From NCBI GenBank assembly GCA_002505405.1, contig DAVD01000037.1, forward strand, positions 185,939-249,938: 64,000 bases of DNA. Reading direction: 5' to 3'. The notes under the pieces are model-generated. The model did no database searches. It was not told the DNA's origin and saw nothing but the letters and a program-made list of their open reading frames with translations. Each line of letters begins with the position of its first letter. The stretch's first letter is position 1. Source of the DNA: Candidatus Poseidonia alphae. GTDB lineage: Archaea; Thermoplasmatota; Poseidoniia; Poseidoniales; Poseidoniaceae. The translations under genes and the position numbers were made by a program. This document shows, one piece after another, positions 43,079-53,074 of this stretch.

Positions 43079-44503
43079 ATGGGCGGGGCCTGGGTGAAGC
43101 GGTGGTCTCCCGATGGGGCCGGCCATGCACGCAGTCTTATCGGGGCGCTGAAAGTCCATCCACCCCAATCTGTGAGCAACCTCAAATGGACTTTACCGCC
43201 TTCAAAGAGCCATGCTATTCGCTTGATGGCTCTTTCTGCTCAAGCAGAACAAACGGTCACGTTGCTCGGTATGGAGAACGCTGGCGCAGATGCGATCTCA
43301 ATGCGAAGGTGCTTGACTCAAATGGGAGTGGCGTTTGAGGATTTAGATGCTGAGGGGACCGTCCTAACCCACCCGCCGAATGCGGACTTCCTCCCCCATG
43401 AAGCAACGGTGGCCTGGCGAGTTCACGGCGTCGGGCCCAAAGGTTTCAAGCATCCAGTAAGCGTCCTTCACGCCGGAAACTCTGGGACGGCACTTCGTAT
43501 TTTGATGGCGCTCTCATCCCGATTTAGCCGCCCTGTGATGCTGGACGGTGATGCTTCCTTGAGGGCACGCCCACACGGCTCAATGACACAAACTATGACT
43601 GAATTGGGAGTTTCTTGCTCGTTTGGCCACCTTGAAGAAGGCCTCCCATTACTGGCGGAGGGTCCATGGACTCAAACCAAATCCATGACCATCGATGTCA
43701 GTACCTCAAGTCAACCAGCAACCTCGTGGATGCTTGCTTCTCCTGCTTCTCCAGCACCGGTGAATGTGGTGTACAAAGGCAGCCCTGTTTCCAAACGCCA
43801 TGCCGAACTTACCCTTCGTTTGTGCAGGGAATTTGGTGCTCCTTTTGGAGACGCTTTACCTGACCAGTTTGAACCTTGGATTCCTCGGTCACAACATGAT
43901 GAAATTACGGTTCCTAAGGACATGTCCCTCTCCTCATTCGGCTTCCTTGCCGCCAAAGTACTCAACATTCCAGTAACCTTTGACGAGATGCCTTTGCTAG
44001 AGGATGGTTTGGGTCACGAAATTCTTCTTGAACATGCGGACCTGCTTGGCTTTGTTGTCGATGGAAATACGGTTCAACCGAACTCGGAAGGTCGTCATGA
44101 AAATCTTGACCTTCGCGATAGCAACGATTTGATCACCCCAGTTGCCGCAATGATGGCTCTCGGAGAAGGTGGTCGAATTGTCGGTGCCGCACATGCGGCT
44201 TACAAAGAGAGCAATAGGATCACAAAAACCAGAGAACTCCTTGAACAGTTTGGGTTGACCTGTACGACACAAGAAGATGGACTTGAGGTGCCGGGAGGAC
44301 AACGAATCTCCACGCCTGAATCTCTTGTTTTAACTCATGAAGATCACAGGCTGCAGATGACTGCACTTGTTCTGGCATTGGGTTGTGAGGGCCAGGTTAC
44401 GATAGAAGGCGATGGCCTTCATGGTGTCGCAGACCCACAAGCAGTGTCTCGGTGGAGGGATGCTGGCGTAGCCATAGAGTCCTTCCTGTACCAGCCGGAA
44501 TGA
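43079..44503 (+). CDS. aroA: 3-phosphoshikimate 1-carboxyvinyltransferase (EPSP synthase)
   Basis: This shikimate-pathway enzyme joins PEP to shikimate 3-phosphate. The motifs are LPPSKSHAIR (39-48), HAGNSGTALRILMAL, DGDASLRARP, STSSQPATSWML, the catalytic aspartate in DLITPVAAMM, YKESNRI and EDHRLQMTALVLAL. The 474 residues exceed the usual 420-440. The excess includes an N-terminal tail of about 25 residues, so a later start is possible, but none is clearly better. aroD is elsewhere in the window; the other shikimate genes are not present. Confidence 0.95.
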   Translation: MGGAWVKRWSPDGAGHARSLIGALKVHPPQSVSNLKWTLPPSKSHAIRLMALSAQAEQTVTLLGMENAGADAISMRRCLTQMGVAFEDLDAEGTVLTHPPNADFLPHEATVAWRVHGVGPKGFKHPVSVLHAGNSGTALRILMALSSRFSRPVMLDGDASLRARPHGSMTQTMTELGVSCSFGHLEEGLPLLAEGPWTQTKSMTIDVSTSSQPATSWMLASPASPAPVNVVYKGSPVSKRHAELTLRLCREFGAPFGDALPDQFEPWIPRSQHDEITVPKDMSLSSFGFLAAKVLNIPVTFDEMPLLEDGLGHEILLEHADLLGFVVDGNTVQPNSEGRHENLDLRDSNDLITPVAAMMALGEGGRIVGAAHAAYKESNRITKTRELLEQFGLTCTTQEDGLEVPGGQRISTPESLVLTHEDHRLQMTALVLALGCEGQVTIEGDGLHGVADPQAVSRWRDAGVAIESFLYQPE

Positions 44504-46522
44504 TTAGCCATGCCGGCCAAAGTGATGGTCCAACGAGTCGATAGGAATTCGTAGTGATGTCGGTCGGCCATGAACGCAAGCCCATGGATTTGGAATCCTT
44601 CGCATGTCTTCCAATAGGCGCCTCATTTCTGGAAGCGTGAGTGATTGGTTGGCTTTGACCGCACCTCGGCAAGCGTTCATGAAAGCGATGTGGTCTTTTT
44701 TGGCTTCGATCGTGGCTAACGGCCCCTCGTCACCAGAGATGTCTTGCAATACATCCAGGAAAAAGGGGCGGATTTCTTCACCCGCAATTAATTGGGGGGA
44801 TGCGGTAAGATACCATGAATCGTCGGTCCGTTCAAGGTGAAAACCCAATTCATGAAGGCGCGTTTTATTTGCATCAACGACGGCAGATTGTCTGGCATCA
44901 AGGTTCAAATTCAAAGCCTCAAGACGTGATTGGGGTTCCCAAGATTGACCGGAGTTGCGTAAACGTTCGAATCGAATACGCTCGTGGAGTGCATGCTGGT
45001 CGATCAGCAGAAGTTCTTCTTCGGCTTGAACCAAAATATACGAGTTGGCGAACTGTGCAAGAGGTTCCATGGCGGGAAGGTCATTCAGTACACCCTCAAG
45101 GGGAGCCTCTTCGCTCGGAGATTGCTGTGCTCCCTTTCCTGCATGCCGATGCAACGTCCGTTCTGCTGGGGAAAGCGCAGGCGCAATTGGTTTTCCTTCG
45201 TTGGTGGGAAGCAGCGTTTGCCCGAGTGGAGATTGCGACACTGGGCGCAGTTTCTCCTTAGCCGGTGCTTCTTCAGCCTTCTCTCCGGTCAAAGCCAGTT
45301 GTTGCCCTGCTGCAATCGCCCATGCCGGTGGAGCACTTCGTAATGCTGGCGATGGAGCTGGAGTAAGTTCAGCGATTCCAGCCGCTTGTTGTATGGCTGC
45401 GTCAGGTGTAGCCTCTTCCTCCCTTGGCCTTAAGTAAGTTTCAACCGACTTGACATTTTTCCCGCCGGAAAGACCCCTTAATTCGGGGATGCCCCCGGTG
45501 GCATCGGGTTGAGTTGGAATCGATTCTAAAGAATGAGCGATGCACCGTTCAAGCCGCTCGAGAACGCGCCAAGAATGACGAAGTCGAACTTCACGTTTGG
45601 TTGGATGGACGTTCACATCAACTTCCCCCGGTGGGCATGTGAGGTTGAGTACCGCCAAAGGGTGCCTTCCCTGCATAAGTCGAGTTTTGTATCCGCGGCG
45701 AACTGCTTGTAAGAACGGCCCCGCTGCAACGGGTCTACCGTTGATGAGGACATGGATGTCATCGCCTTTTCCGCGGGTAATGTCAGGTGTACTGATCCAC
45801 CCAGACCAGCGTTCATCACCGGGGGCACCATGATCTTCTATGGGTTCTTCCAGTGGTAGCATTTCGTTAGCTTGACTTCCAAGAATGTCATACAAACGGT
45901 CCATCATGTCTTCTGTAGACGGGACATTGAGTAGACTTCTACTCTCGCTCTTGAGGTGAAACGCTGCCTCAGGGTGGGCCAGGGCATGGCTGACGACAAC
46001 GTCAACAATCCGTGATGTTTCCGTCTCAGCCCTTCGTTGGAATGCAAGCCTTGCTGGAGTGTTTTGGAACAAATGTTCAACGCTTATTCTCGTACCAACG
46101 GCCATTCCAACCGGCTCGAGTTTAGATTTGATTCCATCCTCCATGACGATGGTAGCGCCTTCCATGGCCGGAGGCTTACTTGAAATTTCTAATCGGGCTA
46201 CCATGCCGATACTGGCAAGAGCCTCGCCTCTAAATCCAAGCGAATTGATCTCAGCCAAATCCTTCTTTGATCGTAACTTTGAAGTCGCATGTCGATCAAG
46301 GGCCTTTGGAAGGTCATCGGGATGAATCCCAGAACCGTTATCTTCTACAACGAGTCTGTCAAAGCCACCTCGTTCAACGGTAATTGTAATCTCTGTGGCC
46401 TCGGCATCAAGACTGTTTTCAATCAATTCTTTGACCACTTGGGCAGGCCGTTCAACGACTTCACCCGCAGCAATATGGCCGATGGTAGTGTCATCGAGTT
46501 GAACAATGCGACTCGGTTTCAT
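44504..46522 (-). CDS. mutL: DNA mismatch repair protein MutL
   Basis: MutL couples mismatch recognition by MutS to strand cleavage. The GHKL ATPase motifs are IAAGEVVERPAQVVKELIENSLDA, DNGSGI and LGFRGEALASI in the first 110 residues. The C-terminal dimer domain keeps the endonuclease motif DQHALHERIRFE and the CVHGRPTSLRI segment, so it should be a nicking MutL, like those of bacteria lacking MutH. A proline/alanine-rich linker of about 130 residues joins the halves. It overlaps the mutS stop by four bases. Confidence 0.95.
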   Translation of the reverse strand: MKPSRIVQLDDTTIGHIAAGEVVERPAQVVKELIENSLDAEATEITITVERGGFDRLVVEDNGSGIHPDDLPKALDRHATSKLRSKKDLAEINSLGFRGEALASIGMVARLEISSKPPAMEGATIVMEDGIKSKLEPVGMAVGTRISVEHLFQNTPARLAFQRRAETETSRIVDVVVSHALAHPEAAFHLKSESRSLLNVPSTEDMMDRLYDILGSQANEMLPLEEPIEDHGAPGDERWSGWISTPDITRGKGDDIHVLINGRPVAAGPFLQAVRRGYKTRLMQGRHPLAVLNLTCPPGEVDVNVHPTKREVRLRHSWRVLERLERCIAHSLESIPTQPDATGGIPELRGLSGGKNVKSVETYLRPREEEATPDAAIQQAAGIAELTPAPSPALRSAPPAWAIAAGQQLALTGEKAEEAPAKEKLRPVSQSPLGQTLLPTNEGKPIAPALSPAERTLHRHAGKGAQQSPSEEAPLEGVLNDLPAMEPLAQFANSYILVQAEEELLLIDQHALHERIRFERLRNSGQSWEPQSRLEALNLNLDARQSAVVDANKTRLHELGFHLERTDDSWYLTASPQLIAGEEIRPFFLDVLQDISGDEGPLATIEAKKDHIAFMNACRGAVKANQSLTLPEMRRLLEDMRRIPNPWACVHGRPTSLRIPIDSLDHHFGRHG

Positions 46523-49161
46523 GAGGCGTCCTCCATCGTTGATTTCAGGCTATAGAGTGCTTCGAGTGCTTGCCTCGGTGATAATTCATCGATGTTGGTC
46601 GTATTCAACATGTTCAGGATGGTTTCAATGTAATCCGGAAGTGGTCGTTCTCCGGCAGGCTCTGAGGTCGACATGGCCGCTGCGGCGAAATATCCCATCA
46701 AACTTGCTTGACCGTGGTCTCTCGATTGAGGCGTACCCTGTTCACCAGCCTTTGCCCCTTGGGCTTGTTGTTCCAAAAACGCAAGAAGGTCTGTGGCCCG
46801 TTCAACTACATTCCTGGGTAACCCTGCGAGCGCGGCAACCTGAACCCCATACGATTCGTCACAAGGCCCGTCGGCAACGGTGTGGAGGAATTTGAGTCCA
46901 CTTTCTGTGCTTGCAACTTGCACATGGACATTGTTGAGCCCCTTTACCTGCCCTTCAAGTCCGATCAACTGATGGTAATGGGTGGCGAAAAGAGTTCTTG
47001 ACCCCACTCGCTCACAGAGGTCTTCCGTAACGGACCAAGCGATTGAAAGTCCATCAAATGTTGAGGTGCCTCGGCCAATTTCATCGAGAAGTATCAAGGA
47101 TTTTTCTGTTGCACGTTTGAGGATATGAGCCACTTCAATCATTTCCATCATGAAGGTTGAACGGCCTCTTTTGAGGTCGTCACTGGCCCCAACACGGGTG
47201 AACACTCTGTCAACCAGTCCGATTTTCGCTTTCTTTGCGGGGACAAAACACCCTGATTGCGCGAGGATGGTGGTAAGTGCAGCAGTACGGAGGTAGGTTG
47301 ATTTCCCGCCCATATTGGGCCCGGTGATCAACAAGAACTTTCGCTTTGAATCCATTTTGAAGTCATTTGGTACGAAACCAGATTGCGTTTCAAGAACGGG
47401 ATGCCGAGCACCTTCAAGTTTCAGCGAGGTTTGCTCAACCATTTCCGGGCGGGTCCAACCTCGCTCTCGACTCACTGAAGCGAAGCATTGCAATACATCA
47501 ACCGAAGCCACTTTACGTGCGATTTCTGCTAGTGCAGGGGCGTGTTGAATGCAAAATGAGCGCAATTCCAGGAATTTCCGATACTCCAGTTCTTTAAGTT
47601 TTGAATCTGCCCCTAAGAGAAGGTCATCCCGTCCGATGAGCTCTTCAGTCGTGTACCGCGACCCGTTGGTCATCTGTTGCTTACGGCGCCAGTCAGTTGG
47701 TATCTTTTCTTCGTGTGATTTGGTGACTTCTATGAACCATCCAATTTGGCGATTCATTCGAACTTTGAGGGATGGAATTTCCAGTTGGACTCTCAAATCT
47801 GCTTCTAGTTGGGTGAACCATGCTTTCCCTTGCGATGTGACTTCTCTCAATCGGTCAATTTCTTGATCGACTCCTTCCCTAAAAAGGGAACCATCTCTCA
47901 ATCCGAGAGGCAATTCATCCTTGAGTGTGCCACGAATCAGTACCGCCATTTCCGACAATTGGTCCAATTCCGAACTGAGGTGTTTGAGCAGAGGGTCATC
48001 AGCGTCTTGACACCATTGCATCACTGCAGGCATTCGCTCCAGGGCAAGCGCAGTAGCGAGGACATCTCGAGCATTGCTGCGGCTGTAGGACAATTGCGTG
48101 GAAAGTCGTTCCATATCTCGCATGCCGTTCAAAGACTGCCTCAATCCATCAAGCCTACGAGCTGAACGGGACAAGGATGCAACGGATTGATGACGAGCGT
48201 CAATGGCGCTTAATGACGCAAGAGGATGGAGGATCCAAGTTTTCAGCAATCTTCGCCCCATTGCGGTTCTGCATCGGTTAAGGGTTGATAGCAAACTACC
48301 ATCATATTCGCCAGCAAGTGTCGAAGTGAGTTCCAGATTCCTTAGGGTGGTTTGGTCAAGCAGTAGATGCCCCTTTTCTTCTACGATTTCAACGTCACGA
48401 ATCGGGACCTCGTCTTGGATATGAACCGTGGCGAGATAGTCAGCGGCAAGTCCTGTTGCGGAAAGCGCCATGGGGGCGTGGTCCATATCCACATGGCCGA
48501 GGTCTGCAACATTGAGCATCTTAGTCAAGCGTTCTTTGCTTCGCTGCTTGGAACTCTTGTGCTGGCTTATCATGACGCCGTGAAGGTTAAGGAAAATCCG
48601 GCCCAATTCGGGGTGATCAGCATCTTTCGGAGGGAGCACCCACTCCGTTGGATTCCATCGTTGCAGTTCGTCCATCAAGCGAACAAACCGATCTGCTCCT
48701 TCATGACTGCTGGCCCATGCTTGGCCGGTAGATGCATCAAGGATACAGAGGCCAACGGTATTGTTGTCAAGCACGGTTGCCGCAAGGAGGGATCGCTCTT
48801 CGCTCTCAAGGAGCCCTTCTTCATACAAACTTCCTGGCGTAAAGACACGTGTAACAACACGTTCGAGGAGTTTTGCACCTTCTCGCAATGTGTCTTCTTG
48901 TTCAGCAACGGTCACCTTGTGCCCAGCTCGCAGCATGGTTCGAAGATGGTCTTCTAGTCCATGCCAGGGGAATCCAGCCATGGGGATTGGGTTCTCCGAG
49001 TTCTTGTCGCGGGAAGTTAATGCAAGGCCCAAGACCTCCGCCGCTACGACGGCGTCTTCATGAAACAATTCATAAAAATCACCCATTCGAAAGAACAGAA
49101 TGGTATCGGGGTGCTCTTCTTTGATGTCAAAGAACTGGTCCATCATCCCTCTTTTCGCCAT
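46519..49161 (-). CDS. mutS: DNA mismatch repair protein MutS
   Basis: MutS recognises mismatches and small loops. The mismatch-wedge motif FYELF is at about residues 29-33, and the ATPase has Walker A GPNMGGKSTYLRT, LLDEIGRGTSTFDGLS (Walker B and signature) and TLFATHYHQL. The start at 49161 is chosen because GGAGGTG lies six bases upstream; the longer frame to 49176 begins inside that site. The 880 residues fit MutS1. A mutS-mutL operon is rare in archaea and suggests bacterial ancestry of this pair. Confidence 0.95.
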   Translation of the reverse strand: MAKRGMMDQFFDIKEEHPDTILFFRMGDFYELFHEDAVVAAEVLGLALTSRDKNSENPIPMAGFPWHGLEDHLRTMLRAGHKVTVAEQEDTLREGAKLLERVVTRVFTPGSLYEEGLLESEERSLLAATVLDNNTVGLCILDASTGQAWASSHEGADRFVRLMDELQRWNPTEWVLPPKDADHPELGRIFLNLHGVMISQHKSSKQRSKERLTKMLNVADLGHVDMDHAPMALSATGLAADYLATVHIQDEVPIRDVEIVEEKGHLLLDQTTLRNLELTSTLAGEYDGSLLSTLNRCRTAMGRRLLKTWILHPLASLSAIDARHQSVASLSRSARRLDGLRQSLNGMRDMERLSTQLSYSRSNARDVLATALALERMPAVMQWCQDADDPLLKHLSSELDQLSEMAVLIRGTLKDELPLGLRDGSLFREGVDQEIDRLREVTSQGKAWFTQLEADLRVQLEIPSLKVRMNRQIGWFIEVTKSHEEKIPTDWRRKQQMTNGSRYTTEELIGRDDLLLGADSKLKELEYRKFLELRSFCIQHAPALAEIARKVASVDVLQCFASVSRERGWTRPEMVEQTSLKLEGARHPVLETQSGFVPNDFKMDSKRKFLLITGPNMGGKSTYLRTAALTTILAQSGCFVPAKKAKIGLVDRVFTRVGASDDLKRGRSTFMMEMIEVAHILKRATEKSLILLDEIGRGTSTFDGLSIAWSVTEDLCERVGSRTLFATHYHQLIGLEGQVKGLNNVHVQVASTESGLKFLHTVADGPCDESYGVQVAALAGLPRNVVERATDLLAFLEQQAQGAKAGEQGTPQSRDHGQASLMGYFAAAAMSTSEPAGERPLPDYIETILNMLNTTNIDELSPRQALEALYSLKSTMEDAS

Positions 49162-49283
49162 GCCACCCACCTCCATTGCTTACGCTAGATGCGGAGGAAG
49201 TTGACGAGGGCACATGAAGGTTCTCGCTTTGCTTTGAGAATACGGTGTATTTTAGCAACTTCAGTGATGCGAAATTGGGCCGA

Positions 49284-50480
49284 TCAAAATTCTCGCATTT
49301 TGTTGAACGCTGACCAAGCCATTGAGGCCAGAAGGAAGGTTCCGGCCATGATGAAGAGCAGGTTTAGGAAACCTCGCCCGTTCTCTATAGAACCGTTTGC
49401 CTGGATATCAATCGACCACTGAGACGGCTCACCGATTGCGTTCATGCCATGGAAGTGGACAAAGTCTCCTTGTGAGCCACCAACGCTGACTGAAATCGGA
49501 ACGGGTTTGCTCAAGAGGTGGACCCTCAATTCTCCACCGGTCCATTGGCTTATGGTTGTGCTTCCTGCTTCGCCGATGAACCAAACCGAACCCTCTTGGT
49601 CGGCCACAGCAATGGCGCATGGAGCATCGATTTCTTGGTAATCGCCTCCTGCGTTCACGTGAATACTGGAATGGGTTCCGCCGATAATGATTCCATCGGA
49701 TGCCGATTGAATGGAGTGGAAGAGGCCATTGGGGAAGGTTTTGACTCGGTCCATAACGGGTGTTTGATTGCCACCATCCCACGTGATCCACCCAATTGCT
49801 GGGGTTGGGTCAGGGCTGGCGGGGCTTGAACCATCTGCCCCAGATGTCGTGGTGTGTGTTCCAATTCCGATCCAAAGTCCCGGAGAATGTGCTTCAACAT
49901 GATCCCATCGAATTCCTGATGTCATCGACATCGGAGCAGTAGGGTAGAGTCCAGCCGTTCCTCTAAATGAGGTTTCTTGACCTTCTTTGGTGAGGAGAAG
50001 GAGGTTTCCACTCTCATCCTCTGCTGCATCATAAATCGCAAATGAACCGTTTTGGTCAGAATACACATAGGTGGTTTTGGTCCTTGAATTAAGTTCGATC
50101 AGTTCGTTGTTTTCGATCGAAAGCATGACATGCCCATCTTGCATTGATTTGAGGAACGATACATTCCGCCCTTCGTCAACAGCATCGGCGTCATAGATTG
50201 CAGTCGCTGAATTATCGCTAGGGTGTTCGGTGAACATCTGATATCCAACACTGGGCGCATAAACAAGGGCCGTGTAAGAGTCGTTGGTAGGGGAGTATTC
50301 AATGTCCATCACCATTGCTCCAGCGTGTTGGGCTGTAATCGGCGTGAGTTGGTCACCGACAAAGTGTTCAGTACCTCCGATGGCAAAAGCGCCAACCAGA
50401 ATGAATACGAAGAAGACTCCAATTGCAAGCCATTGGTGTTCGGACTCTTCTTCTAAGAGTGCCTTCAACTTGCTCGCCAT
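49284..50480 (-). CDS. Membrane-anchored surface protein, possible beta-propeller
   Basis: From ATG 50480 (MASKLKALLEEESEHQW) the protein is 398 residues, with one N-terminal membrane helix (WLAIGVFFVFILVGAFAIGG) and one at the C-terminus (LLFIMAGTFLLASMAWSAF). The region between is beta-rich with repeated short blocks (MVMDIEYSPTNDSYTALVY, GHVMLSIENNELIELNS, GSFAIYDAAEDESGNLLLL), suggesting a propeller-like fold. No enzyme motif is seen. Longer in-frame starts exist upstream, including ATG 50498; they are less likely. It diverges from rpl10e. Confidence 0.6.
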   Translation of the reverse strand: MASKLKALLEEESEHQWLAIGVFFVFILVGAFAIGGTEHFVGDQLTPITAQHAGAMVMDIEYSPTNDSYTALVYAPSVGYQMFTEHPSDNSATAIYDADAVDEGRNVSFLKSMQDGHVMLSIENNELIELNSRTKTTYVYSDQNGSFAIYDAAEDESGNLLLLTKEGQETSFRGTAGLYPTAPMSMTSGIRWDHVEAHSPGLWIGIGTHTTTSGADGSSPASPDPTPAIGWITWDGGNQTPVMDRVKTFPNGLFHSIQSASDGIIIGGTHSSIHVNAGGDYQEIDAPCAIAVADQEGSVWFIGEAGSTTISQWTGGELRVHLLSKPVPISVSVGGSQGDFVHFHGMNAIGEPSQWSIDIQANGSIENGRGFLNLLFIMAGTFLLASMAWSAFNKMREF

Positions 50481-50574
50481 GCATGTCGGTAGGGCCATCA
50501 GTCCATGAAGGCTTTTATTCATCAGATGGGACAGAATGTCGTCAACGGGCGTCAGAACATCCAATGCGGAGATA

Positions 50575-50582
50575 TCATAAGG
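50575..50582 (+). promoter_or_regulatory. Candidate TATA-like element of rpl10e
   Basis: TCATAAGG lies 44 bases before ATG 50619, allowing a leader of about 15 bases that just includes the GGAGG site. The same eight bases occur before two other genes (59551 and 60863). Inferred from recurrence and spacing. Confidence 0.35.
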
Positions 50583-50618
50583 GGAGCATCGGTCGCAGGA
50601 ATGCTTGGAGGCATATGT

Positions 50619-51158
50619 ATGGCACGGAAACCAGCAGTAATGTATCGCCGATTGAAAGGTCCCGCTTACACCCGTCGTAAGTACATTGGCGGTGTCCCAA
50701 ACAACCGTATTCACCAATATCACGTTGGAAACCGTGTTGCTGCTGAAACTGGGCAGTTCCCAGTCGTTATCGAATTGCGCTCTGATAACGACGTCCAAAT
50801 CCGTCACACTGCTCTAGAAGCGGCCCGTGTTGTATCCAACTCCACCATCCGTAAGGAAGCAGGAACTCAAGGATACTCTCTGCGAATCCACACCTTCCCT
50901 CACCACATCCTGCGTGAAAACAAGCAGGCTACTGGTGCAGGTGCTGACCGTGTGTCCCAAGGAATGCGTTGCGCTTTCGGAAAGAATGTCGGAACAGCAG
51001 CTCGTGTTAAGCGTGGACAACGTGTGATCTCAATTCAAGTTCACCCTGAGCATTATCTCGCTGCACGAGATGCACTTCGAAAGGCGAGCATGAAGTTCCC
51101 TACGCCCTGTACCGTCCGCCTTATCCGTGGACATGAGCACCTAAAGGGTCTCATTTGA
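50619..51158 (+). CDS. rpl10e: Ribosomal protein L10e (uL16)
   Basis: This large-subunit protein sits near the P site, like bacterial L16. The N-terminus MARKPAVMYRRLKGPAYTRR and the hairpin RENKQATGAGADRVSQGMR, followed by AFGKNVGTAARV, are family signatures. The 179 residues are normal. The start at 50619 has GGAGG eight bases upstream; a longer frame to 50505 is not needed. A terminator-like hairpin follows at 51183, before ABCE1. Confidence 0.95.
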   Translation: MARKPAVMYRRLKGPAYTRRKYIGGVPNNRIHQYHVGNRVAAETGQFPVVIELRSDNDVQIRHTALEAARVVSNSTIRKEAGTQGYSLRIHTFPHHILRENKQATGAGADRVSQGMRCAFGKNVGTAARVKRGQRVISIQVHPEHYLAARDALRKASMKFPTPCTVRLIRGHEHLKGLI

Positions 51159-51182
51159 AGCCGTAACCAATCGCTGAAAGCG

Positions 51183-51201
51183 AGCGGCATGGCCGCTTTT
51201 T
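51183..51201 (+). terminator. Hairpin with T-run after rpl10e
   Basis: AGCGGC-ATG-GCCGCT forms a perfect 6-base stem with a 3-base loop and runs directly into TTTTT. It sits 25 bases after the rpl10e stop and 53 before ABCE1. Archaeal termination needs mostly the T-run, so the hairpin could alternatively protect an RNA end. Confidence 0.5.
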
Positions 51202-51253
51202 CAACGGTCATTCAAAATACGTTAGCCAAGAAGCAAAGCATAGGAGGGATGAT

Positions 51254-53032
51254 GTGCGAGTCGCAGTTTTGAAGGAAGACAATTGTCAACCGAAGAAGTG
51301 CAACGATGAGTGCCACGATTTCTGCCCTCCTGTTCGTAATGGACAAGAGTGCATCATCCTCGACGACAAAACCGGAAAGCCTCATATTTCTGAGAGCCTT
51401 TGTATCGGCTGTGGTATTTGCATTAACAAATGCCCTCACGATGCGCTGATCATCGAGAATCTACCGAGTGAATTGGAATCCGATATGATTCACCGATTCT
51501 CAATGAATGGATTTCGCTTGTTTCGCTTGCCTACGCCCTCAAAAGAAAGCGTTGTTGGAATCCTCGGGCCAAACGGGATGGGCAAATCTACTGCAATAAA
51601 CGCACTTTCCGGACGAACCATCCCAAACTTAGGGGATTGGATGGATACTGAGCCCCAGTGGGATTCCGTGATTGAATCGCTTCCAAGAGGGGAATTGCGA
51701 GATTTCTTCATCGCCGTCCAAGCTGATAAGATTCGGGTTGCAGTCAAACCACAGAACGTTGACCGTCTCCCAAAACGAGTCAAAGGAACTGTTCGCGACC
51801 TGTTAATGAAAGTTGATGAACGCAACATCATGAGAGAAACCACTGAGGATTTGGGGATTGACCATCTTCTTGACCGGACCATACAGCAACTGTCAGGAGG
51901 TGAATTGCAGCGCATGGCTATCTGTGCAACCATACTTCGTGATGTCGACGTATATTTCTTTGATGAACCGTCATCTTACTTGGATATCCACGAGAGAATG
52001 CGAATCGTTCGGATCATCCAAAAACTTTCCGAAGCAAAGCGTGTCATCGTAATTGAGCACGATTTAGCAGTTCTTGATGTTCTTGCAGACCTTGTTCACA
52101 TTGTTTACGGGAAAAAGGGAGCTTTCGGAATCTTTACTCCTGCTCGCTCAACCCGTCAAGCCATCAATTCTTATCTCGATGGTTTCCTTCCAGAAGAGAA
52201 CGTACGGATTCGAGATAAACCCATCAAGTTCCTTCGTCATCGAGATCGAAGTGCTGAAATTGGAACTCCGGTCGTAAGTTGGGGTGGCCTTGAGAAAACA
52301 CTTGGTGAGTTTAAACTTACTTCGGGGGATGGTGCAGTCCATCGTTCAGAAGTGGTCGGCGTTGTTGGCCCCAACGGCACGGGTAAATCGACAATGATCA
52401 AACTTCTCGCAGGAGAACACGAATACGATGGAGGTTGGGTGACGGCTGATGCCAAAATTTCATACAAACCTCAGCACATCGATGTCGATATTGACGGCTC
52501 TGTTCAACTCTGGCTCGACAGCGAACTCGGTCCAAGATGGCGCAGTGGTGAATTCAATGTGAACGTCATTCGGGCTTTGGGTGTCGACCAATTACTGCCA
52601 AAGCGCGTCAAGAAACTATCCGGTGGGGAACGCCAAGCTGTTTCCATCGCCATATGTTTGGGAAGGGATGCAGACCTCTATCTCTTGGATGAGCCCTCGG
52701 CACATTTGGACGCAAATGCAAGGATGGAGGCCGCTAAAGCCATTCGAAGAACCATGGAAGCCAATGAAAAGTCAGCCTTCGTCATCGACCACGATGTATA
52801 TTTCATTGACATTGTTTCAGATTCGCTCTTGGTCTTTGAAGGTGAAGGAGGTGTCCATGGAACGGCAACTGGACCCTATGACCTCCGTGAAGGCATGAAT
52901 CGCTTTTTGTCAAGCGTGAATGTGACCTTCCGAAGAGACCACGATTCGCGACGACCTCGAATTAACAAAGGCGAGAGCAGGAAGGATCGTGAACAACGTA
53001 ACGTTGGTGATTACTATTCTTACGATGCATGA
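51254..53032 (+). CDS. Ribosome recycling ATPase ABCE1 (RLI)
   Basis: This Fe-S twin ATPase splits ribosomes after termination. The N-terminal cluster domain has C-x4-C-x3-C-P (KKCNDECHDFCPP) and CIGCGICINKCPHDAL. Two ABC domains follow: Walker A GPNGMGKST and GPNGTGKST, signatures QLSGGELQR and KLSGGERQA, and Walker B FFDEPSSYLD and LLDEPSAHLD. The 592 residues are typical. The start is GTG, with GGAGGGAT upstream. The gene is universal in archaea and eukaryotes and absent from bacteria. The first RecB-like gene follows after 42 bases. Confidence 0.97.
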   Translation: MRVAVLKEDNCQPKKCNDECHDFCPPVRNGQECIILDDKTGKPHISESLCIGCGICINKCPHDALIIENLPSELESDMIHRFSMNGFRLFRLPTPSKESVVGILGPNGMGKSTAINALSGRTIPNLGDWMDTEPQWDSVIESLPRGELRDFFIAVQADKIRVAVKPQNVDRLPKRVKGTVRDLLMKVDERNIMRETTEDLGIDHLLDRTIQQLSGGELQRMAICATILRDVDVYFFDEPSSYLDIHERMRIVRIIQKLSEAKRVIVIEHDLAVLDVLADLVHIVYGKKGAFGIFTPARSTRQAINSYLDGFLPEENVRIRDKPIKFLRHRDRSAEIGTPVVSWGGLEKTLGEFKLTSGDGAVHRSEVVGVVGPNGTGKSTMIKLLAGEHEYDGGWVTADAKISYKPQHIDVDIDGSVQLWLDSELGPRWRSGEFNVNVIRALGVDQLLPKRVKKLSGGERQAVSIAICLGRDADLYLLDEPSAHLDANARMEAAKAIRRTMEANEKSAFVIDHDVYFIDIVSDSLLVFEGEGGVHGTATGPYDLREGMNRFLSSVNVTFRRDHDSRRPRINKGESRKDREQRNVGDYYSYDA

Positions 53033-53074
53033 GGGAAACATACTGTTGATGGGCATGTTGCCCGAGGTGTTCTC

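Noticed and set aside
48367..48957. 196-codon plus-strand frame inside mutS
   Set aside because: It is antisense to strongly conserved mutS sequence, with no plausible start or motif.
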